Shown here piece by piece: positions 49,662 to 59,076 of a stretch of DNA of 64,000 bases. Both the position numbers and the translations under genes were made by a program. The notes below the pieces were generated by a model, which was not told the origin of the DNA, ran no database searches, and saw nothing but the letters and a program-made list of their open reading frames with translations. Position 1 is the first letter of the stretch. Every line of letters begins with the position of its first letter. The stretch comes from Cytophagales bacterium (GTDB lineage: Bacteria > Bacteroidota > Bacteroidia > Cytophagales > JAAEPT01), in the NCBI GenBank assembly GCA_024232295.1, contig JAAEPT010000128.1, positions 1 through 64,000 of the forward strand. The letters run 5' to 3'.

Positions 49662-50573
49662 ATGAAGAAAATTATCCCAAGCCTGTTTATTCTTATTCTT
49701 TGTATTTCTTGTGGCAAGACCTATGAGTGTACAACTGTTACTCAAAATCCATTGACTGAAGAAGTGACAACAAGTGTACATATATTGGAAAACGCACAAT
49801 TGAGTGATGCTGAATATTATGAACAAGTGAATGATAATACAAACTGTATAGAGGAGGGTGAAGAAGAAACTAATGGTTTTGCAGATTGTAATGGAGATAT
49901 TGATGGAAATGCATATACAGACAATTGCGGTGAATGTGTAGGAGGAAATACAGGAATAGCACCTTGTAACGAAGTTATTAGTGAAACAGGAACTACTGTA
50001 GACATTGATGGGAATGCTTATAAAACAGTCACAATTGATGGAAGAACATGGATGGCTGAAAATCTTAGAACGACTCGTTACAATGATGGAACAAGCATTG
50101 AATTATCAACCATTGATAATACAAAATCTTATGAGATAGGAACTAGATCTTATTATAGTGATAATGTAAGTAATGCAAGTACTTATGGTGCTTTATACAA
50201 TCAAGTTACTGTAAATACAGGAAAACTTTGTCCTATAGGTTGGCATGTTGCAACGGCAGATGAATGGGAAAATTTAAGAACAGCTACAGGTAGTAATGGT
50301 TATGATTTAAAAAGTACAAATAATTGGGGTAATGGAGCTAGCGGATCAAACAATTTACAATTTAATGCTGTACCAGGTGGATATGCCTACCATAATGGTA
50401 CTTCTATAAATTACTATTCATTAGGACAAAATGCTTATTGGATATCATCAACATCTAGTAGACTTTACTATATATCAAGTAATCATTCATTTACCTTTCT
50501 AAGTAGTAATAATAGATATTCACTTAGTGTTAGATGTGTACATGATGATGAAGTAGTAGCCAAAATAAAGTAG
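49662..50573 (+). CDS. FISUMP-domain lipoprotein
   Basis: 303 aa with lipobox LCISC. A short acidic region and a Cys-rich acidic segment (GFADCNGDIDGNAYTDNCGE, then CVGGNTGIAPC, about 72-105; a DxDG-rich motif like calcium-binding thrombospondin type 3 units) precede the Fibrobacter succinogenes major paralogous domain (about 115-298): YKTVTIDGRTWMAENLRTT, YGALYNQVT, LCPIGWHVATADEWENLR, YWISSTSS and SVRCV. FISUMP proteins are surface-exposed and of unknown function. It is the last gene of the second glycosidase unit. Confidence 0.87.
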   Translation: MKKIIPSLFILILCISCGKTYECTTVTQNPLTEEVTTSVHILENAQLSDAEYYEQVNDNTNCIEEGEEETNGFADCNGDIDGNAYTDNCGECVGGNTGIAPCNEVISETGTTVDIDGNAYKTVTIDGRTWMAENLRTTRYNDGTSIELSTIDNTKSYEIGTRSYYSDNVSNASTYGALYNQVTVNTGKLCPIGWHVATADEWENLRTATGSNGYDLKSTNNWGNGASGSNNLQFNAVPGGYAYHNGTSINYYSLGQNAYWISSTSSRLYYISSNHSFTFLSSNNRYSLSVRCVHDDEVVAKIK

Positions 50574-50575
50574 CT

Positions 50576-50616
50576 AAAAAAGGGATTATTTGAGTATATC
50601 AAACAATCCCTTTTTT
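50576..50616. terminator. Bidirectional terminator after the FISUMP gene
   Basis: AAAAAAGGGATT (50576-50587) pairs perfectly with 50605-50616, extended by an inner TTTGA/TCAAA stem. It lies between convergent genes. Confidence 0.9.
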
Positions 50617-50634
50617 ATTTATTATATCAGTTCC

Positions 50635-51390
50635 TTATTCTCCTATCTCTATTCGTTGCCTCACTGCTTCATATGTAATAACAGCAGTAGCAACTCCTAC
50701 ATTTAGAGAAGAAACTTTTCCAAACATTGGGATTCCAATATGTTCGTCACTCATTTTTAAAAATTCTTTAGAAATCCCTTTCTCTTCATTTCCCATCATA
50801 ATTACAGCAGGAACCTTCAAATCAACTTCATGCAATGTTTTAGTAGCTTTTTCTGAACAAGCAAAAACCCTCAAGCCACTCTCCTTTAAGTAAGTAATTG
50901 CATCTTCAAGACTTTCTTCTCTACACACAGGAATGAAATTTAATGCTCCTGAAGATGTTTTCATAGCATCAGAATTAATTTGAGCACTTCCCAAACTTGG
51001 AATCACAATCGCGTCAACACCAGCACATTCTGCAGTACGAGCAATTGCTCCAAAATTACGCACATCTGTCACTTGATCCAGAACAATAATCAAAGGCACC
51101 TTTCCATCTTCGTAAGCTTGTGTAATTACAAAATCAAGTGATGAGTATAATATAGAAGAAACAAAAGCAATTGCTCCTTGATGATTTTTGCGAGTAATTC
51201 GGTTCATTTTTTCTATTGGAACTTGAGAAACAGGAACATTTAGTTCTCTTGCCAAACGAATAACATCACCAATTGACTCATTGCGAGCACTACGTTGAAT
51301 AAAGATTCTTTCAACATCTTTATCTGAGCGTAAAGTTTCTAATACTGACTGAGTTCCAAAAACAAAGTCTGCGTTTTTCTTTGAATTCAT
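50635..51390 (-). CDS. rlmB: 23S rRNA (guanosine-2'-O-)-methyltransferase RlmB-like
   Basis: 251 aa SpoU-family protein. An N-terminal substrate-binding domain (about 1-75; ADFVFGTQSVLETLRSD) is followed by the trefoil-knot methyltransferase domain with motif 1 LIIVLDQVTDVRNFGAIARTAE (split, about 100-120), motif 2 VIMMGNEEKGIS and motif 3 IPMFGKVSSLNVGVATAVITYE. It methylates the 2'-OH of G2251 in 23S rRNA (E. coli numbering); closely related TrmH-group members modify other sites. Convergent with the FISUMP gene. Confidence 0.9.
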   Translation of the reverse strand: MNSKKNADFVFGTQSVLETLRSDKDVERIFIQRSARNESIGDVIRLARELNVPVSQVPIEKMNRITRKNHQGAIAFVSSILYSSLDFVITQAYEDGKVPLIIVLDQVTDVRNFGAIARTAECAGVDAIVIPSLGSAQINSDAMKTSSGALNFIPVCREESLEDAITYLKESGLRVFACSEKATKTLHEVDLKVPAVIMMGNEEKGISKEFLKMSDEHIGIPMFGKVSSLNVGVATAVITYEAVRQRIEIGE

Positions 51391-51568
51391 GCCACAAAAT
51401 TATCGATTTTTGACTCTCAATGTTCTATTGAAAGGTCTTTTTTTTTAAATCATCCAAAAAAGTGATAAAAAGCAATGTTTTTTATTTATAACTATTCTAT
51501 ATTGTGGAATTGACACTAGGTCACAAAAAATTAATGTATTTTTAGACTATCAAATAGCTACTACGATA

Positions 51569-52360
51569 ATGGAAATTATTAACGAAAAATATCTTTCTGA
51601 GGAAATGATTAGAGAATTGGCTCAACAATTCAATATTGCCTCTCCTTATCCATTTATTATGATGGATAACTTTTTGAAAGAAGAACTAGCAGAAACACTA
51701 CACTCACAATTTCCAGATAATACAAAACTTGATATCCACTGGAATGGTTTAAATGAAAATAAATCAGAGGGTTGTAATTTTGAGAATTTTGATGAGGCAT
51801 TTAGGGTTTTGAAGCAAACAATCATGTCTCCAGAAATGAGTCAATGGATTGAAAAAACAACAGGGGTAAAAGACTCTATTGTAACTGATGATAAATTGGG
51901 TTGTGGGGTACATCAAGGAAAAGATGGTAGTTTCTTGGATGTTCATGTAGATTTTAACATGCACCATACAGCAAACAAATACAGACGCCTGAATCTTCTG
52001 ATTTATTTAAATAAAAATTGGAAAACAGAAGAATATGGTGGAGAATTGGAATTGTGGAATGCAGATATGACAAATTGTGATCATAAAATAGCACCATTAT
52101 TCAACAGAGCCGTGATTTTTGAAACAAATCATTATTCTTACCACGGCTATTCAAAAATTTCTTTGCCAGAAGGAGAAACGCGTAAGTCATTCTACACTTA
52201 CTTCTACACAGATGATCAAGGAAATCAGAAAAGCTACCATGATACAACTTTCAAAAGCAGACCAGATGAAGATACTTCTAAAAAAGTAAAAACAGCTTTG
52301 AAAGAAAATATCAAAAATGGAGTAAAAAAGACATTTAAAAAGTTAGGAATTAAATTCTAA
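51569..52360 (+). CDS. 2-oxoglutarate/Fe(II)-dependent oxygenase
   Basis: 263 aa. A double-stranded beta-helix with the facial triad: HVDFN (His/Asp), SYHGY (distal His) and the 2OG-binding Arg in GETRKSFYTYFY. Resembles 2OG-FeII_Oxy_3-type oxygenases found in glycan and lipid-A-like modification clusters. C-terminal Lys-rich tail. The following methyltransferase gene begins on the base after its stop codon, so they are almost certainly cotranscribed and may act on the same substrate (inference). Confidence 0.82.
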   Translation: MEIINEKYLSEEMIRELAQQFNIASPYPFIMMDNFLKEELAETLHSQFPDNTKLDIHWNGLNENKSEGCNFENFDEAFRVLKQTIMSPEMSQWIEKTTGVKDSIVTDDKLGCGVHQGKDGSFLDVHVDFNMHHTANKYRRLNLLIYLNKNWKTEEYGGELELWNADMTNCDHKIAPLFNRAVIFETNHYSYHGYSKISLPEGETRKSFYTYFYTDDQGNQKSYHDTTFKSRPDEDTSKKVKTALKENIKNGVKKTFKKLGIKF

Positions 52361-53134
52361 ATGAAATTTTATAGAAGCGAGATTACAGCAATTGATGTAA
52401 AATCAGATAACCCCATACATCAAAGGTTATTTTTTGGTTACTTCTCATCAAAAAAGTATGTCAAAGGAAAAACCTTAGAAATTGGCTGTGGAGTAGGAAG
52501 AGGATTAGGAGTATTAATGGAACAAAGTGACCATTATACTGCAATTGATAAAAATGAAGGGTTAATAAAAGAACATAGCGAAAAATTTCCTGACAGTTCA
52601 TTTATCTATGAAAGTGTTCCTCCCCTTTCTAAAATTGAAGCGGAAAGTATAGACACAGTAGTAACTTATCATGTGATTGAGCATATTCCAAATGATGAGT
52701 TATTCATAGATGAGATTTATCGTGTCTTGAAAAAAGGAGGAAAAGCAGTTATTACAACACCCAACAAAAAGCTAAGAATCGCTAGAAATCCTTGGCATGT
52801 AAGAGAATACAATGCTGATGAACTAGAGACATTAGTGAAACGTAAATTCTCTAATGTTAAAGTAATGGGAATTACTGGGAATGAAAAAGTAATGAAGTAT
52901 TATCAAGAGAACAAAAGAGCTGTTGATAAACTAATGCGTTGGGATTTCTTAAAATTACAATACTTATTACCTGCATTTATTTTACGTATTCCTTACGATA
53001 TTCTAAATCGTAGAAATCGTCAAAAATTAATGGATAACAATACTGAACTTTCAGATTCTATTGATTACACAGATTATTATCTAACAGAATATGCAGATGG
53101 ATCACTAGATCACTTTTTTGTAGTAGAAAAATAA
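52361..53134 (+). CDS. SAM-dependent methyltransferase
   Basis: 257 aa class I methyltransferase with SAM motif LEIGCGVGRGLGVL (about 35-48), VVTYHVIEHIPNDELFIDEI (motif II) and VLKKGGKAVITTPNK (motif III). The substrate is unknown. Directly coupled to the upstream oxygenase gene (no gap). A strong terminator follows 3 bp downstream. The pairing with an oxygenase suggests a small-molecule or glycan modification pair. Confidence 0.88.
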   Translation: MKFYRSEITAIDVKSDNPIHQRLFFGYFSSKKYVKGKTLEIGCGVGRGLGVLMEQSDHYTAIDKNEGLIKEHSEKFPDSSFIYESVPPLSKIEAESIDTVVTYHVIEHIPNDELFIDEIYRVLKKGGKAVITTPNKKLRIARNPWHVREYNADELETLVKRKFSNVKVMGITGNEKVMKYYQENKRAVDKLMRWDFLKLQYLLPAFILRIPYDILNRRNRQKLMDNNTELSDSIDYTDYYLTEYADGSLDHFFVVEK

Positions 53135-53136
53135 CT

Positions 53137-53167
53137 AAAAAGAGGTTTGAAATTCAAACCTCTTTTT
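53137..53167 (+). terminator. Terminator after the methyltransferase gene
   Basis: AAAAAGAGGTTTGAA (53137-53151) pairs perfectly with 53153-53167; a tight loop, then T-rich sequence. Confidence 0.9.
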
Positions 53168-53212
53168 CATTCTATAATCACAAAATCAAATTCTAATAAA
53201 GAATAGCTTTCC

Positions 53213-54067
53213 ATGAAAAAAAATCAAATATTATTATTCTTTACATTATCATTATTTTCTTATTTAAGTAATGCTCAAACTGGTTATTTAGGAAGAAATC
53301 TTTTATTAAAATACAATTTACATACTGGTCCAGCAATAGCCAGTCCAACACTCTCCAAACCAACAACTCCCGTAGACTTTGATGAAATAGGATTAAACCT
53401 TATTAATGAAATTGATCTAGAATATGTCTATTCAAGAAATTCATCAGTAAGTATGACTTTAGGATTTACAAAAACGATAGTACCTCATCAGATATTAGGT
53501 AAAGTTGGGGAAACAGAAAACACTAATTACTCAAGTATAAATGCATATGATTTTGAAACAGGAGAATATATTGATTACAAATATCTTTTTGATGAGAAAA
53601 ACTTACCAACAGAACTATATTCTTATTCTTTAGGAATCAAACATACCAAATACTTTAAAAAGTATTCTGGAATTGCTCCATTAGGTTTATATGGTGCTTG
53701 GTCATTCCATATATTAAGAAATACTGGAAAAATAAAAAACATATCTGAGGAAGTACAAGAGGTTCTTAAAACACAGGAGGAAGACTATAGTGTTTCAAAC
53801 ACTACAATTGCCATTGGATATGAATTAGGGAGGCAACAAGTATATTATGATAGATTTGTACTTAATATTGCTCTTTCTCTAAAGTATGTATATAGTTCTA
53901 CTCTATTCGATATTGAATATGATTATTCTGGAGGGTATGATGAAAGTTATGCACAAGATGAAGAATGGAGAAGTCAAGAAAATAGATTAAAAAGAAATAT
54001 GTCAAGACGCTTAACATTGCAACAACTTATTAATGTAAAATTTGGAATAGCGTACCTGATAAAATAA
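53213..54067 (+). CDS. Tandem outer-membrane protein A
   Basis: 284 aa. Signal peptide (about 1-21, ending YLSNAQ), then TGYLGRNLLLKYNLHTGPAI and beta-strand-rich sequence (LGLYGAWSFHILRNTGKI, TTIAIGYELGRQQVYYDRFV). It ends in IAYLIK rather than Phe. The following gene encodes a protein highly similar over its full length, so these are tandem paralogues. Likely outer-membrane barrels with a conserved GYELGRQQVYYDRF signature. No characterised family was recognised. Confidence 0.75.
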   Translation: MKKNQILLFFTLSLFSYLSNAQTGYLGRNLLLKYNLHTGPAIASPTLSKPTTPVDFDEIGLNLINEIDLEYVYSRNSSVSMTLGFTKTIVPHQILGKVGETENTNYSSINAYDFETGEYIDYKYLFDEKNLPTELYSYSLGIKHTKYFKKYSGIAPLGLYGAWSFHILRNTGKIKNISEEVQEVLKTQEEDYSVSNTTIAIGYELGRQQVYYDRFVLNIALSLKYVYSSTLFDIEYDYSGGYDESYAQDEEWRSQENRLKRNMSRRLTLQQLINVKFGIAYLIK

Positions 54068-54172
54068 CATCCTTTATTCTATTATTTTGCATTTGGCAAA
54101 ACCATTTCAAAAATGTAACTTCGTATTAACTTTTTGTTGTGCTTAAAACCTTTTATAAACTTATAATAATTC

Positions 54173-55099
54173 ATGAAACAGAATAAACTACTGTTACTTG
54201 TAGCATTACTATTATCTTGCTATCTAAGTAATGCCCAAGCTGGTTATTTGGGAAGAAAATTTTTATTAAAATATAACCTTCATACAAATATTGCTCTTAA
54301 TAACCCAACTTACTCAAAACTGGCTGGATATGGAAATGATGGTTGGTTAGAAGGGTTAGAATATATTGCAGAAGAAGATCGATTTGGTATGAATGTTATC
54401 AATGAAATCGATTTGGAGTATATTTATTCTCGTACTTCTTCTGTAAGTGGTGTTATAGGTTTTACTAGAACATCTATAGAACATCAAATTGCTGATGTAG
54501 TAGGAACAAGTAATGAATCTGACTTTTCAGGATATAATAGTAACCTAGGAGAGACTGTGTATTACAAAAATCTACTAAATGCCAGAGATTTACCTGTGAA
54601 GGCTCGCTCTTTTTCATTAGGAATTAAACACACAAAATATTATAAAAGCTATTCTGGAATTGCTCCATTAGGTTTATATGGTGCTTGGTCTTTTCACTTA
54701 TTGAGAAGTACAGCAGAGATAAAAGACTTATCTACAAAACTACAAGAAATATTAGAAACAGAAGAAACTGATTATAGTCTTTCAAATACTACTTTCGCTA
54801 TTGGTTATGAATTAGGCAGACAACAAGTATATTATGATCGTTTTGTACTGAGCTTAGCAGTATCTTTCAAGTATATATATGGAGCCAAATTATTAGCTAG
54901 AGCATCAGAATATTATGATTATGGTAGTGGACCATCATTTTACAATGATGATAATGGAAACTATAACGAATATGACTTACAAGAAGAAGATCCAGAATAT
55001 TTCACACAAGAAAGCCGCTTGAAAAGAAATATGCTAGGGCGATTGGGTTTACAACAACTTTTTAATATTAAACTAGGTGTTGCTTATTTAATTAAATAA
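54173..55099 (+). CDS. Tandem outer-membrane protein B
   Basis: 308 aa paralogue of the preceding gene (shared GYLGR..LLKYNLHT, GIAPLGLYGAWSFH, GYELGRQQVYYDRFVL). Differences: a 14-residue insertion after the N-terminal region and a longer acidic loop near the C-terminus (DDNGNYNEYDLQEEDPEYF). The signal peptide ends around YLSNAQ. Its stop is 4 bp before the M48 protease gene, so it is probably in an operon with it. Role unknown; an outer-membrane location is inferred. Confidence 0.76.
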   Translation: MKQNKLLLLVALLLSCYLSNAQAGYLGRKFLLKYNLHTNIALNNPTYSKLAGYGNDGWLEGLEYIAEEDRFGMNVINEIDLEYIYSRTSSVSGVIGFTRTSIEHQIADVVGTSNESDFSGYNSNLGETVYYKNLLNARDLPVKARSFSLGIKHTKYYKSYSGIAPLGLYGAWSFHLLRSTAEIKDLSTKLQEILETEETDYSLSNTTFAIGYELGRQQVYYDRFVLSLAVSFKYIYGAKLLARASEYYDYGSGPSFYNDDNGNYNEYDLQEEDPEYFTQESRLKRNMLGRLGLQQLFNIKLGVAYLIK

Positions 55100-55103
55100 G
55101 AAA

Positions 55104-57362
55104 ATGAAAAGATTACTATATACAGTTTTATGTTTGTTGAGCATCACTTCTTTTGCACAACAAAAAGAATATCAACCTCTGAAGGCTCAGGGTAATATGC
55201 CAAAAGACTTCACTACTTTGTCATCAGAAAAGTATGAAGCTCAAAAGAAAAAAATCAATAAAAAAGAAGCTCGTTTTGAGAAAAAAGCAAAAGATGACTT
55301 CTACTTAAAAAGTAATTATCATTTACATGATTTATTGTATAGTGGACGTGTGCTTTATAATGATAAGGTAAGTAATTACGTAAAAGAAGTTGCAGAAGTA
55401 GTATTAGAAGACAAACCTAATTTACACAAAGAATTACGCTTTTATACATTAAAGTCTTCTGTTGTCAATGCTTTTGCTACTGATCAAGGAATGCTTTTCT
55501 TCAACTTAGGTTTAATTGCCCAAGTAGAAAATGAAGCTCAATTGGCAATGATCATCTCACACGAGATCACACACTATACAAATAAGCACTCCGTAAATAG
55601 ACACATTGAAAAGAAAAAAATCTTAAGAGGAAAAGGAGCTTATCGTTCTATTTCTTGGGAAGATAGAATTCAATCAATGAGTACATATTCAAAAGAAAAT
55701 GAAATGGAGGCCGATTTACACGGTTTTAAGAGATACAAAAAAACAAATTATAGTTACAAAGATGCTCAAAAAGTATTTGATGTATTAAGGTATTCATACC
55801 TTCCTTTTGATGATATTGAATTTAAAAAATCATTCTTAGAGTCTGAACACCTTAAATTACCAGAAAGTTATTTTTTAAAATCTGTTAATGAAATTGGTTC
55901 TATTCATGAAGAAGATAATGATGATGAAGGTTCTACTCACCCTAGTATTAGAAAACGTGTAGAATACATCAAAAAGAAGACTGATGGATTAGACAACACT
56001 GGTCGTGTAAGTTATATAGTAGGAGAGCAAAGGTTTAAAGAGATTCAAAAAATTGCTCGTCATGAGCTATGTAATATCTACCTAAACAACCTTCAGTATG
56101 AAAAGGCTCTCTATAATGCTTATCTAATTTTACAAAATGAACCAAATGATCTTCATGCTAGAAAAACGGTAATGAAAGCCCTTTATGGATTGAGCAAATA
56201 TAAAAATGCTGAAATGTTCTATGAAGTACATGGTGATTATACAAGAAAAGAAGGAGCATCTCAAAAAGTATACTTTTTGATGGATACAATCACTTCGAAA
56301 GAACTAAATACAGTTGCTTTAAACTATGCGTGGAGATTAAAACAAGAAAATACTAATGATAAAGAAATTTCTCTTATCACAGAAGATCTGATGAAAGATT
56401 TAGTATTTAATCATACACAGGATATTGAAGACTTCTCTACTACTCCTCATCAAGCTGTTAGTACAAATGCAAAACCAATGCAATTTGACTCTGTAGCTTA
56501 CAATAAGTTAAGTAAATATGAGAAAATTGAATACAAACAAAAGTTTAAAGAGAGTAACATAGAAAATAATCCTTCCTTTGATCGGTATGCTTTTGTTGGT
56601 ATGATGAATGATGAGTTCACAGAATTATTTGAAAAATTTGTAACAGAAAAGGAAAAGAAGGATAAAGAAGAGAATTTAAGTGCTGAACAACTTGCTGCTA
56701 AACGCAAAAAAGAGAAGAAAGAAAACAAAAGGATTGCTAAGAAAGGACGTGCTTTTGGAATTGATAAAATTATAGTAGTTGATCCTTCTTACAACAAAAT
56801 TGATGAACGCAAAGGTAATTCTAAAAAACTAAAAAGTTCAGAAAATGCTCAAATCAGCCTACAAGGAATGATTAGAGAAAATGCCCAAAGCTTAAACTTA
56901 GATGTAGAAGTGATGGATAATAATACTTTCCAATCTAATGATACAAAGAAATACAATGACTTCGTTACATTAAATAACTGGTTAGGAGAACGTGCTGTTC
57001 ATTTGGGTAATGAAATTGAAATGGTAAATATTAACCAAAATCAGTTGAGTGAAATACAAGATCACTATGGAACAAAATATGTGACATGGATTGGATATAC
57101 TGGAGTGAGAGAAAAGAAAGAAAATGCAATTTACTATTTATGTATTAGTTGTGTATATCCTATTTTCTTACCTGTAGGTATTTATTATGCTGTCAACCCA
57201 GAGTTCGAGACATATATGTATTGTATTGTATTTGATATTGAGAAGGGAGAATATGTTTGGATTTATAAAAATAAATTGGAAGACAGAGATTCTAAATCAT
57301 TGGTAAAAGGAACACTTTATGATCTTTTATACCAAATCAAATCAAAAAGGACAGAAGATTAA
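55104..57362 (+). CDS. M48 family metalloprotease
   Basis: 752 aa with signal peptide (about 1-18). The metallopeptidase core (about 80-300) has the zinc motif HEITH (HExxH; ISHEITHYTNKHS, about 150) and a distal Glu in ENEMEADLHGF (about 205). TPR-like helices (about 310-400) and a C-terminal region rich in Lys/Glu (about 525-555) and hydrophobic stretches (IYYLCISCVYPIFLPVGIYY, about 680-700) follow. BepA-like M48 proteases process or degrade outer-membrane barrel proteins, which fits the two barrel-like genes immediately upstream. That pairing is inference. Confidence 0.85.
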   Translation: MKRLLYTVLCLLSITSFAQQKEYQPLKAQGNMPKDFTTLSSEKYEAQKKKINKKEARFEKKAKDDFYLKSNYHLHDLLYSGRVLYNDKVSNYVKEVAEVVLEDKPNLHKELRFYTLKSSVVNAFATDQGMLFFNLGLIAQVENEAQLAMIISHEITHYTNKHSVNRHIEKKKILRGKGAYRSISWEDRIQSMSTYSKENEMEADLHGFKRYKKTNYSYKDAQKVFDVLRYSYLPFDDIEFKKSFLESEHLKLPESYFLKSVNEIGSIHEEDNDDEGSTHPSIRKRVEYIKKKTDGLDNTGRVSYIVGEQRFKEIQKIARHELCNIYLNNLQYEKALYNAYLILQNEPNDLHARKTVMKALYGLSKYKNAEMFYEVHGDYTRKEGASQKVYFLMDTITSKELNTVALNYAWRLKQENTNDKEISLITEDLMKDLVFNHTQDIEDFSTTPHQAVSTNAKPMQFDSVAYNKLSKYEKIEYKQKFKESNIENNPSFDRYAFVGMMNDEFTELFEKFVTEKEKKDKEENLSAEQLAAKRKKEKKENKRIAKKGRAFGIDKIIVVDPSYNKIDERKGNSKKLKSSENAQISLQGMIRENAQSLNLDVEVMDNNTFQSNDTKKYNDFVTLNNWLGERAVHLGNEIEMVNINQNQLSEIQDHYGTKYVTWIGYTGVREKKENAIYYLCISCVYPIFLPVGIYYAVNPEFETYMYCIVFDIEKGEYVWIYKNKLEDRDSKSLVKGTLYDLLYQIKSKRTED

Positions 57363-57385
57363 TTCATTGTAATTATATTATTTGA

Positions 57386-57417
57386 AGACTGCTTAATATT
57401 ATTGAGCAGTCTTTTTT
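57386..57417 (+). terminator. Terminator after the M48 protease gene
   Basis: AGACTGCTTAAT (57386-57397) pairs with 57401-57412, one G-T pair, then six T. The longer carbonic-anhydrase ORF would start inside it, supporting the downstream ATG. Confidence 0.9.
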
Positions 57418-57437
57418 CTATAAAGCAAAATAATAAT

Positions 57438-57962
57438 ATGGCATTGATAAAATCAGTAAGAGGTAAAACACCTCAGTTTGGAGAAAGAGCATACTTATCA
57501 GAAAATGCTACTGTAATAGGAGATGTAACCATGGGAGATGATTGTACAATATGGTTTACTGCTGTGGTAAGAGGAGATGTAAATAGTATCGTATGCGGAA
57601 ATAAGGTAAATATTCAAGATGGAGCAATTGTACATTGTACTTACGAAAAAGCATCAACAACCATAGGAAATAATGTATCTGTAGGACATAGAGCAATGGT
57701 ACATGGCTGTACAATCCAGGATAATGTACTCGTGGGAATGGGAGCAATTATTATGGATAATGCTATAATTGGAGAGAACTCAATTATTGCTGCTGGTGCA
57801 ATAGTATTGGAAAATACAGTAGTTGAACCTAATAGTATTTATGCTGGTATTCCTGCTAAAAAAGTAAAAGACCTAGATTCCGAAAAAGCAAAACAAACTA
57901 TTGAAAGAACAGCCAATAACTATGTCAAATATGCAAGTTGGTATTCTGACGAAGAAGAGTAA
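57438..57962 (+). CDS. Gamma-class carbonic anhydrase family protein
   Basis: 174 aa from the ATG at 57438. Left-handed beta-helix repeats are visible as hexapeptides (VIGDVTMGDDCTIWFTAVVR, ASTTIGNNVSVGHRAMVHGC in parts). The zinc ligands of the family are present: GAIVH, GHRAMVHG (two His). C-terminal helix (KAKQTIERTANNYVKYA). Family members hydrate CO2 or bind other metals and acyl compounds (YrdA/CaiE-like), so the carbonic anhydrase activity is probable but not certain. Confidence 0.88.
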   Translation: MALIKSVRGKTPQFGERAYLSENATVIGDVTMGDDCTIWFTAVVRGDVNSIVCGNKVNIQDGAIVHCTYEKASTTIGNNVSVGHRAMVHGCTIQDNVLVGMGAIIMDNAIIGENSIIAAGAIVLENTVVEPNSIYAGIPAKKVKDLDSEKAKQTIERTANNYVKYASWYSDEEE

Positions 57963-57996
57963 AATAAGCTAGTAAAACCAGCTTATTTTATTTTTT
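57962..57996. terminator. Bidirectional terminator
   Basis: AAAATAAGCT (57962-57971) pairs perfectly with AGCTTATTTT (57981-57990), then T-rich. It serves the convergent carbonic-anhydrase and K+ channel genes and overlaps the last codons of the latter. Confidence 0.8.
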
Positions 57997-59076
57997 GAGA
58001 TCATGAACAATCCCTTCTTCTATTCCAAAAATATCAGTGATTTTTGATTCATATTTACCATTACAAATCAAAAGAAGATAGTCTCCTTTTTCAATTTTCA
58101 CAGGTTCTTCAGGATTTTTAATTAGTGTACGAGTTTCTTTGTAAATTTTACTCACACCAATCAAAATTGTATTATATTTTTTCTTTAGATCAAAAAAAGC
58201 ATCATCATACCATTGATTCAAATAAGGGTTACCATCAATAACTAGATACTCTTTGATATCATAGTCATTATCTGTACGAGCTACAGAAAGTAATTCTTCA
58301 CCAAATTCGGCAACATCAGGTTCAAATATATAGCTAGCCAAAAGCTTTGACGATAAATCATGTTTAGAAAGTGGGTAAGTCACTCCTGCACTCTTAAAAG
58401 TATCTTTTAAATCAGAATTATCAAGAGTTACAATGAACTTCAGCATTGGAAATTCTTTCTTGATATTTAATAGAAGTACTAGTTTTTTTGTATCATCTTC
58501 ATTATTAATAAATACAATATTTGATTTTTCAATATTTGCCTTTCGTAATAAATCATAATTATCATATTCAGAAAAAAGCACAAAAACTGACTTACTATGA
58601 TGAAAGTTTTCATAAATCAAATCAATATTTTCACGATTAGTAGTGACAATTGCAATCTTGCCACCTACTTCTAATAGTTGTTCTGCAACAGCTTTACTAT
58701 AGTGATCCCAACCAATAATTACTGTATGATTCGTAAATTTCGTACCTCCAAATCCCATTTTTCTATCTTCATTTATAGTTCCTATGTAGTTTGTTAATTT
58801 ACTAATAAAGAAAGTATACAAACCTATACTTGATAATACAAACACAAACCCCACTCCTTTACCTAAAGGAGTAACAGGGACTAAATCACCATAGCCTACA
58901 CTAGTAATTGTTACAGTTGAATACCAAACACCTTCCCAAAAATTATGAAAAGGAGAATTATCATCTTGTCCTTCAAAATATAGTAGTAAGTAAATCAACC
59001 CAATGTACAAAGTCAAAAAGCTTATTAGGGGTGTTATTATTTTTTTAAGGGACTCTTTGAGTTGTTCGTTTATCAT
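57988..59076 (-). CDS. Potassium channel with RCK (TrkA-N/TrkA-C) domains
   Basis: 362 aa from the ATG at 59074-59076. Two TM helices surround a pore loop with selectivity filter TITSVGYGD (about 60-68). RCK domain: TVIIGWDHYSKAVAEQLLE (nucleotide-binding, about 118-136), IVFINNEDDTKKLVLLL; the C-terminal TrkA-C-like part is 265-362. An inner-membrane ligand-gated K+ channel. The start overlaps the 3' end of the EamA gene by 32 bp, so they are coupled. Confidence 0.9.
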   Translation of the reverse strand: MINEQLKESLKKIITPLISFLTLYIGLIYLLLYFEGQDDNSPFHNFWEGVWYSTVTITSVGYGDLVPVTPLGKGVGFVFVLSSIGLYTFFISKLTNYIGTINEDRKMGFGGTKFTNHTVIIGWDHYSKAVAEQLLEVGGKIAIVTTNRENIDLIYENFHHSKSVFVLFSEYDNYDLLRKANIEKSNIVFINNEDDTKKLVLLLNIKKEFPMLKFIVTLDNSDLKDTFKSAGVTYPLSKHDLSSKLLASYIFEPDVAEFGEELLSVARTDNDYDIKEYLVIDGNPYLNQWYDDAFFDLKKKYNTILIGVSKIYKETRTLIKNPEEPVKIEKGDYLLLICNGKYESKITDIFGIEEGIVHDLKK

